Below are positions 42,740 through 53,639 of a stretch of DNA of 64,000 nt, piece by piece. The notes under the pieces are model-generated. The model was not told the origin of the DNA. It ran no database searches and was given only the letters and a program-made list of their open reading frames with translations. Numbering within the stretch: position 1 is the first letter of the stretch; each line of letters opens with the position of its first letter. Where the stretch lies: NCBI GenBank assembly GCA_035578905.1, contig JAQJVL010000058.1, positions 1,054,001 to 1,118,000 on the forward strand. Reading direction: 5' to 3'. The DNA comes from Stictocephala bisonia. Taxonomy: Eukaryota; Arthropoda; Insecta; Hemiptera; Membracidae. The translations under genes and the position numbers were made by a program.

Positions 42740-43255
42740 ATGCCTGTTTGAAGGAACTGTTGTTTGAAAGAAGCGGCAGTTGGCATCACTAAGCTGCTTA
42801 TTAAAAGCAGTTTACCTCAGCTACAGCACATATTGGCACGTTGTTTCTGTATAACGTTGTTGACCGAAAATTGCTTAGCCAGATTTAAACTTGCTTTTAA
42901 TTAAATTATAAGCTCAAACATATTAGTTACACATACATGTCAAACAGTTACAGGAAATCTACAAAGACAAGGCTAAACTATTTCTTGAAGATAGTTAATG
43001 AAGTTGGTGTGTACCTTTCCATTAATAGAACATTTAATTCAAAGTATATCGTACATAATGACAGTACAAGAGAGCTGCAGACAGCAGCTAATATAGAACA
43101 GCGCTACTGTTCACTGCTGTTGACCAACCTGCTTTCTGTAACTGTTGGACGGGGGTAGCTGCTGCCGATAAGCAGGTATTCTCACTCAACTGTTTAGTAG
43201 CTGAGCTGCTTACGTCAATATACCAGCTGCTTCAGCTTATTTAGGACATCTCTAG
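42740..43255. other. Intergenic DNA with no recognised feature
   Basis: A 73-codon frame (42937-43158) has no domain. Repeated AGCTGCTT words are scattered here. Confidence 0.4.
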
Positions 43256-43261
43256 AGTATG

Positions 43262-43292
43262 GATGGGCGGATGGGTCAATACCACTGTGTAT
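43262..43292 (+). repeat. Single minisatellite-core unit
   Basis: GATGGGCGGATGGGTCAATA followed by CCACTGTGTATGC is one unit of the dispersed family. Confidence 0.65.
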
Positions 43293-43325
43293 GCTTTTAA
43301 CAAGGATTCATATTTCCATAAAAAT

Positions 43326-43718
43326 GATCTCGCCTCCCTGGGTGAGGGCAGATCTCGCCTCCCTGGGTGAGGGCAGATCTCGCCTCCCTGGGTGAGGGCA
43401 GATCTCGCCTCCCTGGGTGAGGGCAGATCTCGCCTCCCTGGGTGAGGGCAGATCTCGCCTCCCTGGTGAGGGCAGATCTCGCCTCCCTGGTGAGGGCAGA
43501 TCTCGCCTCCCTGGTGAGGGCAGATCTCGCCTCCCTGGGTGAGGGCAGATCTCGCCTCCCTGGTGAGGGCAGATCTCGCCTCCCTGGGTGAGGGCAGATC
43601 TCGCCTCCCTGGTGAGGGCAGATCTCGCCTCCCTGGTGAGGGCAGATCTCGCCTCCCGGGTGAGGGCAGATCTCGCCTCCCTGGGTGAGGGCAGATCTCG
43701 CCTCCCTGGGTGAGGGCA
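43326..43718. repeat. 24/25-bp tandem repeat, 16 copies
   Basis: Unit GATCTCGCCTCCCTGGGTGA + GGGCA. Nine units are 25 bp and seven are 24 bp (one G fewer). The array is exactly 393 bp. Each junction makes a BglII site (AGATCT). The minus strand is open in more than one frame because the unit lacks stops, giving Arg/Pro/Gly-rich artefact proteins. Confidence 0.98.
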
Positions 43719-43959
43719 GATTTTTGTAGTTAACACGCAAACTCTGGAAGATCTGTCAACTTCTTGTATTACTTACTAGAAACATTGTACACAATTTTAT
43801 CGCAATAATCACAGTAAATATAAAAAATATAACAACTGTACATTAAAATGTAACATTCGTGCCTTCAGAGTTACACCATTTTCACGCAATACACGCCACA
43901 GAAAAGTAAGAAACAGAATTTGCAACCAAGTTGAGTGAGTGTCCAGTTTGCCATGCGGA

Positions 43960-44150
43960 TTGTAATGCCAGGACCTTGTCAGTCCCTTCCTTTATTTCCA
44001 CCAAATCCTCAAGGATAAACGCATTAGCTATAACTGCTGACGTAAAAAGACGTGTTCTTGCAATCTATTTATAATTGCCAATGAGCCAGTTTTGTCTTTA
44101 TTTATTTGTAAGTAAAGCGACCTATGTTTCTTTTTCCTCTGTGTACATGC
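43960..44150 (+). mobile_element. SINE-T body fragment
   Basis: GTAAAGCGACCTATGTTTCT matches the 3' body of the SINEs at 19.6 and 41.1 kb (GAAAGCGACCTCTGTTT). The head is not recognisable. Confidence 0.4.
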
Positions 44151-44172
44151 CCAAGAGCAAATAGCCTGAAGC

Positions 44173-44475
44173 AGTCTACATACAAAAGGATTTCTCGCAG
44201 ATAACTGTCGATGTTTTATTTAAACTTCAAACAGAAGTTTCCGTACAAGCAGTTTACACACAAAAGAAGTTATCCCAGATAACTATCGATCTTTTATTTA
44301 AACTTCAAACAGAAGTTTCCACACAAGCAGTTTACACACAAAAGAAGTTATCCCAGATAACTATCGATCTTTTATTTAAATTTAAAACAGAAGTGTCCGC
44401 AAAGCAGTTTACACACAAGAGAAGTTATCCCAGATAATCTTTTATTTCAACTTCAAAAAGAAGTTTCTCGGTTAG
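44173..44475. repeat. 78-bp tandem repeat, about 3.7 copies
   Basis: Core CAAGCAGTTTACACACAAAA, then GAAGTTATCCCAGATAACTA, then TTTTATTTAAACTTCAAACA. Starts at 44246 and 44324 are 78 bp apart; the outer copies are diverged. Confidence 0.9.
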
Positions 44476-44479
44476 TATC

Positions 44480-45150
44480 TAACTTGTGTTTACAATCAAC
44501 TACGGATTTACTGGATAAGTTGGCAATCTTGGGGCAAGTTACACTTGACTAAGTTTTTTTTCTTGAACAAGTTACCGTCTTGTTACGTACTCTGTATTCT
44601 CAGTCAACAGGTTGTTATCAATCACATTTTAATGATCAGATTTATGAAATGGTAAATCTACAATGTTACCGTTAGTTTGGACAGTTTGTCATGGTAAAAA
44701 CACTAAATTAAAGTGTACACTTCTTATTTAGTGTTATTTTAGAATTAACACTAAATAGTCTTCTAATGACAGATTTAATATAGAATTAATTGGCCCAAAG
44801 TCAAAATTTCAAACAATCTATTCTTATATCCCAAAATGAACATATTTTTAATAAAGATTACTATTCAATAAATAATGCTTGAGGGTTTCGATCAAAAGTA
44901 ATCTCAGAAATTTTAATAAACGTGTAGAAAGAATAATTTAAACAAAATTTTTTAAAGATAAAGCCATCCAAAGTGGCTAATTTGGCCTTTCTAGGCTTCA
45001 ACCACACTGATTAAAGCATATAAGACTCTCAATGATTTGACGATGTTAGCTCATGGAAGTTACAAGCAAAGAGAAGAGACAATCAAGGCTTGGCATCAGA
45101 ATACATCCATTAGCTATGAGTAGAAAGCAGCGAACAGAGTGATATTACCC
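44480..45150. other. Intergenic DNA with a partial duplicate of later sequence
   Basis: CCATCCAAAGTGGCTAATTT near 44965 recurs as CTGTCCAAAGTGGCTAATTT near 45594, flanking the next minisatellite. No gene seen. Confidence 0.5.
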
Positions 45151-45164
45151 AACAACCACCCAAA

Positions 45165-45475
45165 CACGTACAATGATATTGACCCACCCGCCCATCCATA
45201 TACAAACACGTACAGTGATAAAGACGCACCCGCCCACCCATACACAAACACGTACAGTGGTATTGACCTACCCGCCCACCCAAACACATATAGGCCTACG
45301 TACAGTGGTATTGACCTTCCACCCACCCATACACATACATACAGTGGTATTGACCTACCCACCCATCCATACACATACATGTACAGTGGTATTGACCTAC
45401 CCACCCATCCATACACATACATGTACAGTGGTATTGATCCACCCGCCCACCCATACACAAACACGTACCCATAAA
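45165..45475 (-). repeat. G-rich minisatellite (C-rich on plus strand), about 7 units of 40-48 bp
   Basis: Plus-strand units read GTACAGTGGTATTGACCTAC then CCACCCATCCATACACATAC. This is the reverse complement of the 1.63-2.30 kb core. Frames on both strands are repeat artefacts. Confidence 0.92.
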
Positions 45476-45639
45476 AAACGGGTGTTCTACCGAACATTTT
45501 TTTGTATTTTTTTAAATAAAATAATTAGTATCGGTGTAAATAATAAATGTGTTACAAGAAAAATCCTACAACATTTTTTTATTGAGATATGGCTGTCCAA
45601 AGTGGCTAATTTAGTCTTTTGATGCATAACTCAAGAACA

Positions 45640-46259
45640 AATCATGTGATATATTTTATTAACATTTTGAGAATATAGTGGACAAAATGTATAACCAACC
45701 TGGTATATAGTAAATCTAAAAAAATATAATTTTTTAAAAGTGTTACCAATTATTTTTCTATAAACGATATTTTTTCAAATTGCGAAATGAAATTTGTACA
45801 ATCATCTTTCGCTAAAAAAGTAGATTAATATAGTACATACAATTAATTGCTAGAGTCTACTAAAAATGAGTGAGTTAAATCCTTCTGTCGAATTTTCGAG
45901 GAGGGGCAAGCAGGGGCTGTGAGGAGGAGAGAGGAATACACTGCTTGTTCGGTATTGAGTCAGGATCTTTACTAGGCTTAGCGTCAGTTGCAATAAACTC
46001 TAGAACTAAATTCCTTAGATTGCCCGGACGAACACCCTTTTAGATACCGTGCGATATGTTTTATTCAAATTTTGAGAATATAGCGGACAAAAGCACAGAC
46101 CAAAGTTGATTTATGACAATATGTACTAACTGACCTAGTGTAACGTAAAAGTGGAAACAATATATTTTGTTACAGTGTAACTAATCTTTTTGTTATAAAT
46201 GACATTTGTAAAAATTTTGAGTTGAAATTTGTACAATTACCTTTGGCCGAAAAAAGTAG

Positions 46260-46337
<78 letters not shown>

Positions 46338-46480
46338 GTATTGCTAGAGTTTACTTTATATGAGGGAGTTTTGTAATTTTGTGTTCGGGAAATGCAGCAA
46401 GAATCCCTTCCAGGTATTCCAGCAAGAGGAAGGGGGGAATACACGTGTCTTGTGTGTTAGTGAGGCAGGCTCGTTGATAC
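45640..46480. repeat. Diverged tandem duplication (two units of about 410 bp)
   Basis: Unit 1 (about 45640-46000) and unit 2 (about 46055-46480) share TTTTGAGAATATAGTGGACA / TTTTGAGAATATAGCGGACA, then GAAATTTGTACAATCA / GAAATTTGTACAATTA, then AAAAGTAGATT, then TTGCTAGAGTYTACT, then GAGGAATACAC / GGGGAATACAC, in the same order. Only unit 2 has the long TA run. Confidence 0.8.
46262..46335. repeat. (TA)n microsatellite inside duplication unit 2
   Basis: About 73 bp of TA repeats. The matching position in unit 1 (about 45829) reads TTAATATAGTACATACAATT. Confidence 0.97.
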
Positions 46481-46484
46481 CCTG

Positions 46485-47090
46485 ATGACAGTTGTTGGTG
46501 GAATACAGAACTAAATGTGATAAAGATAAGTCAATAATGAAAACAAAAAAATAGTATTTGTTTTTTTTTTCTTCTTAAATTTAATAACCTTTTTATTGTT
46601 CTTCGGAACAAGTGTTTGTAGTAGATTGGAAGTACTGTAGGCCTATTAATGTTCACTTAATTTACACTGCTACCTTGTGAGACTGATATTTTATGTTATT
46701 ATTTTTTGTTTTTACTGTATCTGTTTTTTGTATTTTTTTAAAACTGAACTCTCACTGAAAAATCTTGTTAGATGTGGTCGTACTCATATTGTAAGAAAAT
46801 GTATTAAATAAACAAATAATTAATTGAACTGAAATATTAAAATTACGTAACTATGATGACAGACTGTTTTCAAATGGAATTCTCTGTACTAAACAATGCT
46901 GCATTAGTCCTGTTTCTATTTTATTTATCTTGTTTCGCAACGACATTACTCATGTTCTATCAATACGTCATCAAGAAAGGTTACAGTTACAGAGCTGAAA
47001 TGAGGTTAGGTATACGAAACACGTTTACAATTATGTGGACATAAGTTGACTTCAGTAGTTGGCACTCCACATAATGGAATATACTATGCC
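46485..47090. other. Intergenic DNA with no supported gene
   Basis: A 63-codon frame (46853-47044) has a hydrophobic stretch (NNAALVLFLFYLSCFATTLL) but is too short and isolated to call. T-homopolymer near 46560. Confidence 0.4.
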
Positions 47091-47095
47091 TCGTG

Positions 47096-47473
47096 CAGGG
47101 TGTTTCTTTTAAAACGCAACCCATAATGAAATAAAAATGACAAACAAAACATTTATCTATAACACGTTATAATAATTAACACTTATTACTACTATTTACA
47201 TGATTTTAATTACGTTTAGATTTTATAAAAAACAATTTTGTTTTGAAATGTCCTCCACAAAAAAAAAAACTCTCTTGTCTTTGCTCAAAACCACGTTTCT
47301 AACCTCAACTTAATGACATTGCACGAAACCAAAAAAAAGTGAACAACAATGTAAATCAGCTGATAGTCAAGTAAGAAGAAGAATCAGGACTACCAACCTA
47401 TGAGCTTGTAATTGTATTAAACCTTCATTTTCTGTACTTGTAAATAGGGTTGCGTTTTAAAAGAGACACCCTG
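47096..47473. mobile_element. MITE with 27-bp terminal inverted repeats
   Basis: Left 47096-47122 starts CAGGGTGTTTCTTTTAAAAC; right 47447-47473 pairs at 26 of 27 bases. 378 bp in total. Right flank is TA; the left flank is TG, so a TA duplication would need one mutation. The CAGGGTGT start suggests a Tc1/mariner-like group. Confidence 0.85.
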
Positions 47474-47479
47474 TAATAC

Positions 47480-48180
47480 AAGTAGTACTCCAACAAACAA
47501 TTTGACACATACTTTTTGTCTAGTTTTAGTAACATGTAATGTAAATGGTATATACTGTATGAGTCATGGACGGTTGTATGAATGTGAATACATTGATAGT
47601 TCAGATCTGGATCAGTGATATTATCCCAGAACCAGATAGTGAGCATACCGTAGCTATTTTACGAATATGTGACGGTTTTAAGAAGTTTTAATATGAAGAA
47701 TTGCCAAACCACCGCTGGGAAGTCGATGGTCCTATAGTAGACATTCAGTTAGATGATACTATAAGTTTTTAGTTTTTTTTTGTTTTTGTTTTTTTTTTTT
47801 TATCATTTTAAACCGTTAAGAAAACATTTAATGTTTCGCATATTTAATTGTTAAAAAAAATATAAATAATATAGTCAATTGTTTACAAAAACCGACTTAA
47901 GGACTACTAGAACAGGTCTTCGCCTGTCGAATGACACTTCAGTGTTGAGATACGATTATTATTACGGACCGAATACTTAAATAGAAACCCATGTTTTTCG
48001 GCGTTTTCCGTGGACGGCCCCTTTTGTTTATTTTTGATATGTCTAATATAAGGAAGAATGTGTGGATTTAGGCTACCCCATCAACTATATTGGTGTTTTT
48101 AAGGTACGAAACAACCCTTTTAAACCCCGTTCAATGTTTATTTAAAGCGATGATTACTTTAAAAAATGTGTAATCAATGT
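47480..48180. other. Intergenic DNA with no recognised feature
   Basis: T-rich homopolymer runs near 47768-47800. Nothing else supported. Confidence 0.45.
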
Positions 48181-48185
48181 AATGC

Positions 48186-48340
48186 CGGCGTGGTGGCTCA
48201 GTGGATAAGGCTTCGGACTGCGGAGGGTAGGGTCCAAGGTTCGAATCCCCACTGAGCCAACGGTCGGTACTTCACTCGTTGAATAAAGTTGACGCACAGG
48301 CCTGTAGGTCTATGTCAACTGGCGAGTGAAGTTTATTTTT
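48186..48340 (+). mobile_element. tRNA-derived SINE (SINE-T)
   Basis: A box TGGCTCAGTGG (48194-48204) and B box GGTTCGAATCC (48238-48248), then ACGGTCGGTACTTCACTCGT and TGAATAAAGTT shared with the copy at 19.48 kb. The A box is the exact complement of CCACTGAGCCA at 48249-48259, so the head can fold on itself. It is a SINE rather than a tRNA gene, because no cloverleaf forms. Confidence 0.75.
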
Positions 48341-48540
48341 AAAAAGAGAAAAAAAGAGTATCACACGAAGTTATTCATATTTATTGGATGAAATAGTGTA
48401 GAAAAATTAGTGTTGTCCCTGGACTTGGATAGAGAGATTAATATGTCGCCTTTGACCTGCACTTTTAGCTTAGCTCTGAGAAATCAATTTATAATCAATT
48501 TATGCCAGCCACGGACTTCTTGAACTTGTGGATAAAAAAC

Positions 48541-48570
48541 CAATGAATACACTTCTATGTGTATTCATTG
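48541..48570. repeat. Perfect 12-bp hairpin
   Basis: CAATGAATACAC, a 6-bp loop, then GTGTATTCATTG. Confidence 0.9.
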
Positions 48571-48739
48571 TAAAAAACCGGACTATTTCGAAACAAGACT
48601 TGCAATCTTACAAAATAGATTTTGAAAACTCTTCCCTACTTTTTGGTCAAGAAATTCAATCTTTGAATGACTAACTTCAAGTCTTCAAATTCCGCAACAG
48701 TGTTTAGTTGTACAAAATAACTGTGATGAACTGTACAGG

Positions 48740-49060
48740 TTTGTTTTATTGCTATTTATTGTGTACACTACTATTCATCATGTTATTGTTAATTGAATAA
48801 TAAATAATGATTTAATTTAATCATTCTAAGATCAGTTCGTTAGTTTATAAAACCGATCAATCGTCAATGCTACTGATGACGTAGTGGGCGAGGCTTGATA
48901 CTGCATTGCCAGAACGCGTCATACCGTCTATCCAGTTTTCATGACAACATAAAATGGATTGACAAAGTGGGGGAACAGTAGTTCTCTCTCACACTTCCAC
49001 CACTCAGTCCCTCTCTTTTGCACAGATGAATTCAGTGGGTCATTTTCCGAACGGCCTGCC
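48740..49060 (+). repeat. Repeat family C, copy 2
   Basis: AAACCGATCAATCGTCAATG, GTAGTGGGCGAGGCTTGATA and GAACAGTAGTTCTCTCTCAC align with copies at 32.7 (minus) and 56.0 kb. Confidence 0.75.
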
Positions 49061-49064
49061 TATA

Positions 49065-50000
49065 TTATAGTTCTTTTAACTTATGTGAGTCGTCATTGTA
49101 TCTACCGGATATCTACAATTTATGTTGCATTAAATTGTTATTAGAGAAAATAGTGTTTTCCCAGAGCAGTGTCTCGTTGTTAATGTAATATCAGGGCAGG
49201 AATAATGATCCACTAAAGGCGTGCACATTACAACTAAGTGAAAACTATCCTAACCCTCTCTTACAACGTTATTTTACAAATATTACTGTTTCATTTATCT
49301 TAGGATATTTATATTTTATTTTAGAACAGGCCCGTGACAAAATGTATAGCACCCAAATAGTTCAATTCTTTGCCATGTTGCTAAAAAATATAAGTAATTA
49401 CCGGTATAAGAAATTTGAGAAAAAAACTAAAAGGTGGTTATTTACTTTTCCAAATGTTGAAATGCTGTGTTATGAGTTCATTTGATGTTGTAAGCTGAGG
49501 TGTCTTAAATTGAATTATTTCTAGACTTCCCTGTGTTCAGTTTAGTAGTGCTGGTTTTAGCGATAGTTAATTAGTGTTTTTATTTCATTTTTTATATCAT
49601 CCGAATTATTATTACTTAATTTATTTTCCTGTAACACTGTAATATGTTAAATTTATGGATTAAGCAATAACACAGTATTTATCTATGATAACAGCAGGTT
49701 TTTTCGTGTGATGGAACCTCAGATCAGTCCTCTGAGGACCTAATATTTCCTACAAATTAGTATATGTCTTGCTTAGGTTAAGTTAGTTGTAGCTGAAGAA
49801 GTTGAAGTTATTGTCCTAGTTATTGTTAGTTTAACGGTATTATTGAAGAAGTAAAAAAACACAAATGAACATCGGTTCGCGGATGTGTTACATGATGTGA
49901 AGGCTGATAAGATGTCAACAAATATGATCGATACACGGCCTCAGATTGCATAAGGCGTCTCCCCGTCTACCGAGAACTATAGCGACCTTATGTAACGGTT
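49065..50000. other. Intergenic DNA with no recognised feature
   Basis: No supported gene or repeat. Confidence 0.45.
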
Positions 50001-50006
50001 TACGAG

Positions 50007-50661
50007 TAGGAATTGCAAATATTTTCAACATCGATATATCGCAAACCAAATATAGATCTAACTATAATATTGACGGACAAATATCGATATATCTGGTAAC
50101 CGATATATCGAATTGGAAATGATTTATCTATTTAAAAGTATGCACTAACTCTTATGTCTTGCTGTCACTATTTAGAATAGCCTACTGAATGTAAAAACGA
50201 AATAAATTTATCTACATGAAACATGTTGTGGTCTGTGGAGTTGAATGAAAACAATTCACAATAAGAATACCTTTAATTATTAGATTAATCATAAAAGAAT
50301 AAAGTAATAGCTTTGTTTTTCAAATTTAAAAATGCCATTAGGCTTCTTATAAACACTAATCTTCCACCGACTGGTCTACAATAAACATCATTTCAGTGCG
50401 TTAACCTCACGTAAAAAAACTAAATAAAGTCACTTTATTACTGCAATGGATGATTTGTACGCATAAGAGGCAATTTACATGTTTTTTATTTGAATTGTGA
50501 TGATTTTTAGGAGAGAGAATAACGTCAATATTTAGTGATATGATATATATTACACGAAAATATCGATATGGCCGATATTATTGAAAGAAAATATCGATAC
50601 AAATATATCGATATTTCGAAACATATTTATGGATATTTTCAATATATCGTTGCCATCCCTA
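50007..50661 (-). mobile_element. hAT MITE (ATCGATATATCGAT family), copy 1
   Basis: The left end TAGGAATTGCAAATATTTTC is a diverged TAGGGATGGCAA terminus; the right end GTTGCCATCCCTA is intact. Subterminal palindromes (ATCGATATATCG and variants) sit at both ends. Same layout, reversed, as the copy at 59.17 kb. Internal words such as CAATTTACATGTTTTTTATT match it. About 655 bp, no transposase. Confidence 0.8.
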
Positions 50662-50809
50662 TTTATGATACACTGACGACTGCTATTCAGGCGTTTAATG
50701 GAGATGTAAACAAATGAATTTCGAGTGATATAATTCTGAAACCACAGAACTATCTAACATTCGTTCTAATTGGAACGAAGACGGTTGGGTAAAGTACAAA
50801 TTTCGAAAT

Positions 50810-50955
50810 GTACCAGCTGATCATTTGTAATTGGGCTATTATTACATACTCTAATTAGTTTGTAACAGTGACTACATTCGCTCATCACACTGATTCGAAA
50901 TTTTTATTTACTCATATCTTGACAATCGGCTTTTTAAGGTTAAATGAACTACATT
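50810..50955 (+). mobile_element. SINE-A tail fragment, copy 8
   Basis: ATTGGGCTATTATTACATAC, GTAACAGTGACTACATTCGC and CTCATATCTTGACAATCGGC, in family order. 5'-truncated. Confidence 0.65.
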
Positions 50956-50959
50956 AGGA

Positions 50960-51835
50960 AATATAGACAACATGTTAATCGAAAATTCATACAACTATAT
51001 GGACGAAAGTGTATTAACAGTATATAAGGAATCGGTGAAATACTTCTTATTCAAGATATTATGAAATAAAACAGTCGCGATGATAAAATTACAAGCATCA
51101 GAACGTTAATAAAAATGACACATAATTACATCAAAATACACATATTATGGTAATCCATTTCGTTTAACTACGTTGACCATCCTCAGACCAGAGGGATTTA
51201 TAAAGGAATGCCACAAAGGACCTCAAAGTTTATTACGTTGGTGGTATTTAAATTTATCACCATAATTATACTTTTTGTATTTTCGTATTATTTTATGAAA
51301 TATTGAATGAGATCAGAATAATATATTTTGAAAAAGGATTTTTTTTTTAGTTTCAGAGCGAAGATCAAAATAAGCTCACATTGTGATGTCTACAAAATGC
51401 TTGTTTTGGGAAGTTCAGCGTACTCTTGTCTTTTCAAATACCGTTTTTTGAATGTGAAATAAAAACGTCAAATGTCTCTACGGTATAAGATTGTTTGATA
51501 CAAATGTTTCTAATATTCCCAGATTCTGGTACAATATAATTACCATAAATCCACATTATAACCGAATAAATTTTAGTTAAAATCATCACACATAAACATG
51601 AATCTTTTATTTTATTTAAATGAGTATAGTTTTAAAACGGTTTTAACGATAGGTTTTATCTTCACTTACTACTGGTAGATTGTGCAAGAGGAGATATTTC
51701 TCACATGTGTTTGTCACGAAGACTTTGAATTTAAAGCGTAAAGTTTTAAAAGTTTATTTTCGTTATTTTACATTTTAGGGACTTTCATAAACATTAGTTT
51801 TAGTTCTTTATGTACGATCAGGCCATAAATAATGT
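50960..51835. other. Intergenic DNA with no recognised feature
   Basis: No supported gene. Confidence 0.45.
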
Positions 51836-52421
51836 AATCCACGTACAGGGTGACAAATAAATCTCGGGTAGTTTAAGTGATAGTTTATATAGTGCAGTCA
51901 TTGAAGCGAAAAATACGGTCTTACCTCCGAATTTTTTTACTGTGAACCGATTTGCATGAAATTTTGGAATTAGGCTCATCTTACCCTTAACTTCAAAAGT
52001 GAAAATGATCTGAACTCCACCTATTATTTTTAAGGGGTGTAAACATCCCCTTAATGGAAAAATTGACATTCAGCAATTTTATCGCTAGAAAACATGTCTA
52101 ATAGTAAGTGGTGAAATTGTAAAGTGTTTTCTAACACAATTACCTCATATTAAAATCATTTTCAACCCCTTGAAAATCTTACAACCCTTGCAAACAACCC
52201 CTAAATTGAAAAAATCACAAAAAATACTTTGGTATGACATAAAAAGATGTAAGTATAGAGTAAGTAATATTTTATATTCTCTATAATAATTATCAAATTT
52301 TTAATCCCCTTTCAACCCTTGAAAACTACCCCTTGATAAACAATTTTTAAACAATTTTTTTGATAAAATGAAAAGGATTTATGTAAATATTATTCCACAG
52401 TCTCGAAAATGATTATCATAT

Positions 52422-53293
52422 TGTGACATCTAGAGTGGCCTCTATCCTGGGAACCGGTGATGCGGAAGTAATGGATGGGTCGCTGACCACCTGCCCTGCT
52501 TGTTTACAACCTTTGGGGCACAATGGCTTACGCATGAACGCCCCTTACCTCTTCAAAGGACTTCTAGAAGGTTCTAGGTTGACGAGCCAGCTCTGTCATG
52601 GAACTTCGGGCGCAGGGGAATTCAAGAAGCTTCTAGATGGAGACCTGCAGGTGATATATACGGCCCGGATACCAGCGCTAGTCAGTCAGTCAGTCAGTCA
52701 GTCAGTCAGTGAGTCTAGAGCCTACAGCCCGGGTGTTTGCAGCGACAGTGAGCGAGTTCTACAGTGCGAGTGAAGTGTCCGTGTATAGTGAAGTGGTCTA
52801 CGGAGAAGTTACCGGTGAGTGGTTCGTTGTGGGGATCAACGAAGGAGCAGTGCGGTACTTGTGGACGACTTTTGAAGGGACACTGAAGAAACTATGAGTG
52901 AACTGTTAGCTTTGGACTGTAGGTAGTAGGGAATCTAGTAAAGTCAATTAGTAGTCAGTAATTGTAGGGAATCTAGTAGAGTCACTTTATAGTTAGTAAT
53001 TGTAAATAATAGTAGAGAATCTAGGAAAGCCACTTTATAGAGCTAGGAATTGTGATTAAAAGAAGGGAATTTAGTAAAGTCACTTTGCAATTAGTAGTTG
53101 TAATTATTGATGCCATCGAAGATTGTAATTATAGATTAGTTTAACTGTAACAGTAGGCCTAATAGTAAATTGTACTTTTCACAATAGTTAAAGTTAAGGA
53201 ATTGATCCATTTAATTATAATAAGTTAATTTTATATATTCAATAAATTTAGTAATTGTTTAGTATATCGTGTTGCTTATTTGTAAAACCCACA
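52422..53293 (+). mobile_element. Solo-LTR-like insertion (about 870 bp)
   Basis: GC content rises sharply here. Starts TGTGACATC and ends ACCCACA (TG...CA). A TATA box (ATATATA, 52654-52660) lies about 27 bp upstream of TCAGT repeats, the arthropod initiator, and AATAAA (53241-53246) lies near the end. This order is that of U3, R and U5. No target duplication is clear and there is no second LTR or internal region. Short frames (for example 52423-52773) are not proteins. Confidence 0.6.
52683..52710. repeat. (CAGT)n tetranucleotide repeat
   Basis: Seven CAGT steps at the presumed transcription start of the LTR. Confidence 0.95.
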
Positions 53294-53509
53294 TAGCGAT
53301 TAATTATTTATAAATTAGGAAAAAAAAGTCACAATATTCTTAAGCTTTTCTACCCTTAAAACTACCCCTAAATTAAAACAGTAATTATATATGATTACAT
53401 ATTTAAAAATAATTTAATTTAGAGTAAAAAAATTGCCATTTATTGAATAAAATATTAACAAATTATATAAAATTGTACTATTATTATTAAAATATAGTAT
53501 TATTATTCA

Positions 53510-53630
53510 TGACTCAATGTCGGAGTCGCTGTCACATTCAACATCTTCTGGCTGAATTGGAGGGCTATTTTGGCAGTTATCTCCACTACACGTGGAGCTT
53601 ACCAATACAGATACGCAATTAGTGAAAAGC
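53510..53630 (-). pseudogene. Possible C-terminus of a Cys-rich protein within family E
   Basis: The minus strand reads NCVSVLVSSTCSGDNCQNSP then PIQPEDVECDSDSDIES and a stop (at about 53507-53509). The Cys spacing and acidic end recall the tail of CXC (Tesmin/TSO1-like) proteins carried by some insect transposons, but only about 40 codons are open and the CXC core is missing. Low certainty. Confidence 0.25.
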
Positions 53631-53639
53631 TATTGGAAA

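Noticed and set aside
45139..45622. Thr/Pro/His-rich frames of 111-149 codons
   Set aside because: Frames of the C-rich minisatellite.
46853..47044. Membrane-protein exon (weak likeness to an ABC-transporter segment)
   Set aside because: Only about 25 hydrophobic residues, no convincing splice sites and no neighbouring exons.
48186..48262. Functional tRNA gene
   Set aside because: No cloverleaf; shares its downstream body with another SINE at 19.4 kb.
52423..52897. 116- and 62-codon frames
   Set aside because: They lie in an LTR-like sequence across its TATA and CAGT-repeat region; no domain.
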